The notes below the pieces were generated by a model, which worked only from the letters and a program-made list of their open reading frames with translations, was not told the DNA's origin and did no database searches. 7,263 nt of DNA from an uncultured Gammaproteobacteria bacterium (lineage in GTDB: Bacteria > Pseudomonadota > Gammaproteobacteria > CAJQNE01): positions 1-7,263 of the forward strand of contig CAJQNE010000317.1 of NCBI GenBank assembly GCA_905479545.1, given 5' to 3'. Shown piece by piece: positions 6,742 through 7,263 of this stretch. A program made the translations under genes and the position numbers. Each line of letters begins with the position of its first letter. The stretch's first letter is position 1.

Positions 6742-6827
6742 AATTTGTACATTTAATGTGCAGTCCGGCGGCGAATCACGGCTCCTGTTGGTGTTGGTTA
6801 TGATTTTTTTCGTGCTGGCTGGAAATT

Positions 6828-7263
6828 TTAGTTGTTAGTCTGCAGCTGACCCACATCCGCAATCGCCAAAAACTGTGTCCGCAGCTGCTGCAGCAATGCC
6901 AACCGATTGGCTTTAACGGCTTCATCGTCAGCCATCACCATCACCCCATCAAAAAACGTATCGACCGGTTCGCGCAGGGCGGCGAGGGTATCGAGAGCGT
7001 CGGCGTAGTCGCCGTTGGCGGCGGCTTGTTTTACCGGCTCGCGGGTGGCGGCTAAAGCTTCGTATAACAAGCGTTCTGCGGCTTCGCTGAATAGTGAGGT
7101 GTTGACGCTATCGTCAACTTGGCCGGCTTTTTTCAGCAGGTTATTTACTCGCTTGTGGCCCGCAGCCAGCGCGGCGGCTTCGGGGCGCTGCACAAAGCCT
7201 TTGAGGGCTTCGAGACGAGCAGCGAAGTCGATGGGTTTACGTGGTTCTACCGATTGCACGGCG
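6828..7263 (-). CDS. glyS: Glycyl-tRNA synthetase beta subunit, C-terminal fragment (5' partial)
   Basis: The last ~145 codons of GlyS, which with GlyQ forms the alpha2-beta2 enzyme that charges tRNA-Gly in most bacteria. The fragment covers the C-terminal DALR-like anticodon-binding region. Recognisable GlyS segments are IDFAARLEAL, AAALAAGHKRVNNLLKK, the ADALDTLAALREPVDTFFD block, GVMVMADDEAVKANRLALL, and a terminal FLAIADVGQLQ before the TAA at 6828-6830. The frame remains open through 7263, so the start is outside the window; the GTG at 7257-7259 is internal. It is the only clear housekeeping gene here and anchors the segment in a bacterial chromosome. No hairpin with T-run follows the stop, so some readthrough into the ATPase gene is possible. 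Confidence 0.97.
   Translation of the reverse strand, partial: AVQSVEPRKPIDFAARLEALKGFVQRPEAAALAAGHKRVNNLLKKAGQVDDSVNTSLFSEAAERLLYEALAATREPVKQAAANGDYADALDTLAALREPVDTFFDGVMVMADDEAVKANRLALLQQLRTQFLAIADVGQLQTNN

Noticed and set aside
6804..6810. Run of seven T on the plus strand as a terminator
   Set aside because: No stem precedes it on the plus strand, and on the minus strand, where glyS ends, it is an A-run.
1..7263. tRNA, rRNA, CRISPR array, insertion sequence or phage genes
   Set aside because: No cloverleaf, spaced repeat series, terminal inverted repeats or transposase/integrase sequence was seen on either strand.

Overview
The window looks like a chromosomal segment from a gammaproteobacterium-like Gram-negative, possibly marine. 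The main evidence is a fragment at the right edge that closely resembles the C-terminus of the glycyl-tRNA synthetase beta subunit (GlyS), a core housekeeping gene. The lineage is an inference from that fragment and from the type of LuxR regulator present. Next to this core gene lies what appears to be an accessory block of three genes.

Layout from left to right. Positions 1-2387 (+) hold the 3' part of a large flavoprotein gene whose reading frame is open to the left edge. Its C-terminal ~515 residues are a berberine-bridge-enzyme-like FAD oxidoreductase that keeps both the His and the Cys expected for double covalent flavin attachment. The ~280 preceding residues visible in the window match no family I recognise. 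Positions 2388-2490 are a convergent intergenic gap with a strong, symmetrical, probably bidirectional terminator. Positions 2491-3165 (-) encode a small LuxR-type helix-turn-helix regulator with a PAS-like but apparently short N-terminus. Positions 3166-3292 are its leader and promoter region, with an unusual cluster of GTAACC/GGTTAC half-sites. Positions 3293-6664 (-) encode a 1123-residue STAND-like ATPase with a helical-repeat body and a distinctive C-terminal module, starting at TTG. Positions 6665-6827 are intergenic and contain a 24-bp near-palindrome plus one more GGTTACC site. Positions 6828-7263 (-) are the glyS 3' end.

How the parts may work together (inference): the ATPase and the LuxR protein together resemble the parts of one MalT/LAL-type regulator (ATPase, helical repeats, LuxR HTH) split over two adjacent genes on the same strand. 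The flavoprotein, convergent with them, is a plausible target. Its promoter is outside the window, so this cannot be tested here. The clustered operator-like repeats suggest that the regulatory genes are themselves controlled. No RNA genes, insertion sequences, CRISPR arrays or phage genes were seen.
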